Positions 6,313 to 6,813 of a stretch of 6,813 bases of DNA are shown here, piece by piece; position 1 is the first letter of the stretch, and every line of letters starts with the position of its first letter. The notes below the pieces were generated by a model. It was not told the origin of the DNA. It saw only the letters and a list, made by a program, of their open reading frames with translations, and did no database searches. A program made the position numbers and the translations under genes. The stretch is taken from positions 1-6,813 of the forward strand of contig PMKA01000009.1 in the NCBI GenBank assembly GCA_003157575.1, written 5' to 3'. Origin of the DNA: Opitutia bacterium (lineage in GTDB: Bacteria; Verrucomicrobiota; Verrucomicrobiia; Opitutales; Opitutaceae).

Positions 6313-6813
6313 TCATTTCCTGGGGGTCGAACGCGGCAGATTGATGGTAAAAACGGCCCCGGCGCCCGGCCCGTCGCTGTGCACGGTGAGGGTGCCGCCG
6401 AGCTCCTTGGCCACAAGCGAGCCGCTGTGCAGGCCGAACCCGTGTCCGCTCTTTCGCGTCGTGAACCCATGCTCGAAGATGCGCGTCAGATTTTCAGGCG
6501 GAATGCCGACGCCGTTGTCGATCACGCTCAGCCGCACCCATTCCCCGTCCTCGACGACGCGAATCGTGATCTGCTTGTCGGGCCGGCTCGAATCGTCGCA
6601 CGCGTATTTCGCGTTGCGGATCAGGTTGACGAGCACCTGCATCACCTTGTGGCGCTCGAGCGTGAGCACCGGCTTGCCCAGGTAATCGCGCACCAGGGTG
6701 ACCTGATGGCGCTCCAGCGCGCCGGAATTCATCCGGATGGCATCCTCCACGATCTCGATCAGCGGAACCGTTTCGACGATTCCGGAAACCTTCGCGTAGC
6801 TCTGCTGCATGGC
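6313..6813 (-). CDS. Sensor histidine kinase, C-terminal ATPase part (5' end outside window)
   Basis: The frame is open through the right edge of the window (the codon before the first visible ATG is GCC, Ala), so that internal ATG is not the real start and the gene is partial. The visible 166 residues are the end of a dimerisation helix (A-M-Q-Q-S-Y-A-K-V-S-G) and a complete GHKL-type ATP-binding domain. Counting from the first visible Met, the N-box is N-L-I-R-N-A-K-Y-A (62-70), G1 is D-N-G-V-G-I-P (98-104), the F-box is I-F-E-H-G-F-T-T (111-118) and G2 is G-H-G-F-G-L-H-S (122-129). The protein ends soon after L-P-R-S-T-P-R-K with no receiver, unlike the hybrid kinase downstream. The phospho-accepting histidine and all sensory domains lie outside the window, so its signal is unknown. 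Confidence 0.9.
   Translation of the reverse strand, partial: AMQQSYAKVSGIVETVPLIEIVEDAIRMNSGALERHQVTLVRDYLGKPVLTLERHKVMQVLVNLIRNAKYACDDSSRPDKQITIRVVEDGEWVRLSVIDNGVGIPPENLTRIFEHGFTTRKSGHGFGLHSGSLVAKELGGTLTVHSDGPGAGAVFTINLPRSTPRK

Noticed and set aside
5811..6470. 219-codon minus-strand frame spanning the gap between the two kinases
   Set aside because: It starts inside the upstream kinase in another frame and ends inside PAS1 of the hybrid kinase in another frame; it has no domain and is cysteine/arginine-rich like an off-frame translation.

Overview
This is a GC-rich bacterial window with three substantial genes, all on the minus strand. Read in the direction of transcription (right to left) they are: the C-terminal part of a sensor histidine kinase that runs off the right edge (6313-6813), a soluble PAS-PAS-PAS-HisKA-HATPase-receiver hybrid histidine kinase (3638-5995), and a secreted sedolisin-type (S53) serine-carboxyl peptidase with a long C-terminal tail of beta-sandwich domains (21-3056). 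The protein styles suggest a Verrucomicrobiota bacterium, perhaps Opitutales/Opitutaceae. The clues are an S53 protease carrying putative-Ig repeats, a Calx-beta-like module and a PQQ-type propeller start, plus PAS-rich soluble kinases and weak Shine-Dalgarno signals. This is inference from family resemblance; no marker gene is present.

Layout. Positions 1-20 lie just beyond the stop codon of the protease. The stop falls inside a CTAGCTAG palindrome and cuts off what looks like the first blade of a beta-propeller, so the gene may be truncated there, possibly by an insertion element whose tip is in the first 20 bases. Positions 3057-3637 are a 581-base gap with no confident gene. It holds a candidate promoter for the protease, a 14/15-base imperfect inverted repeat about 100 bases across, and a doubtful 92-codon reading frame. 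Positions 5996-6312 are a second gap with two small hairpins just after the upstream kinase, a third small hairpin, and a doubtful 41-codon frame.

The two kinases are neighbours on the same strand but differ in architecture and are separated by 317 bases, so co-transcription is possible but not shown. The hybrid kinase carries its own receiver, and no DNA-binding output regulator is visible. Nothing in the sequence ties the kinases to the protease. I found no CRISPR array, tRNA or rRNA, and no convincing evidence of a wholly new system. The items most worth a second look are the abrupt end of the protease and the inverted repeat between the protease and the kinase.
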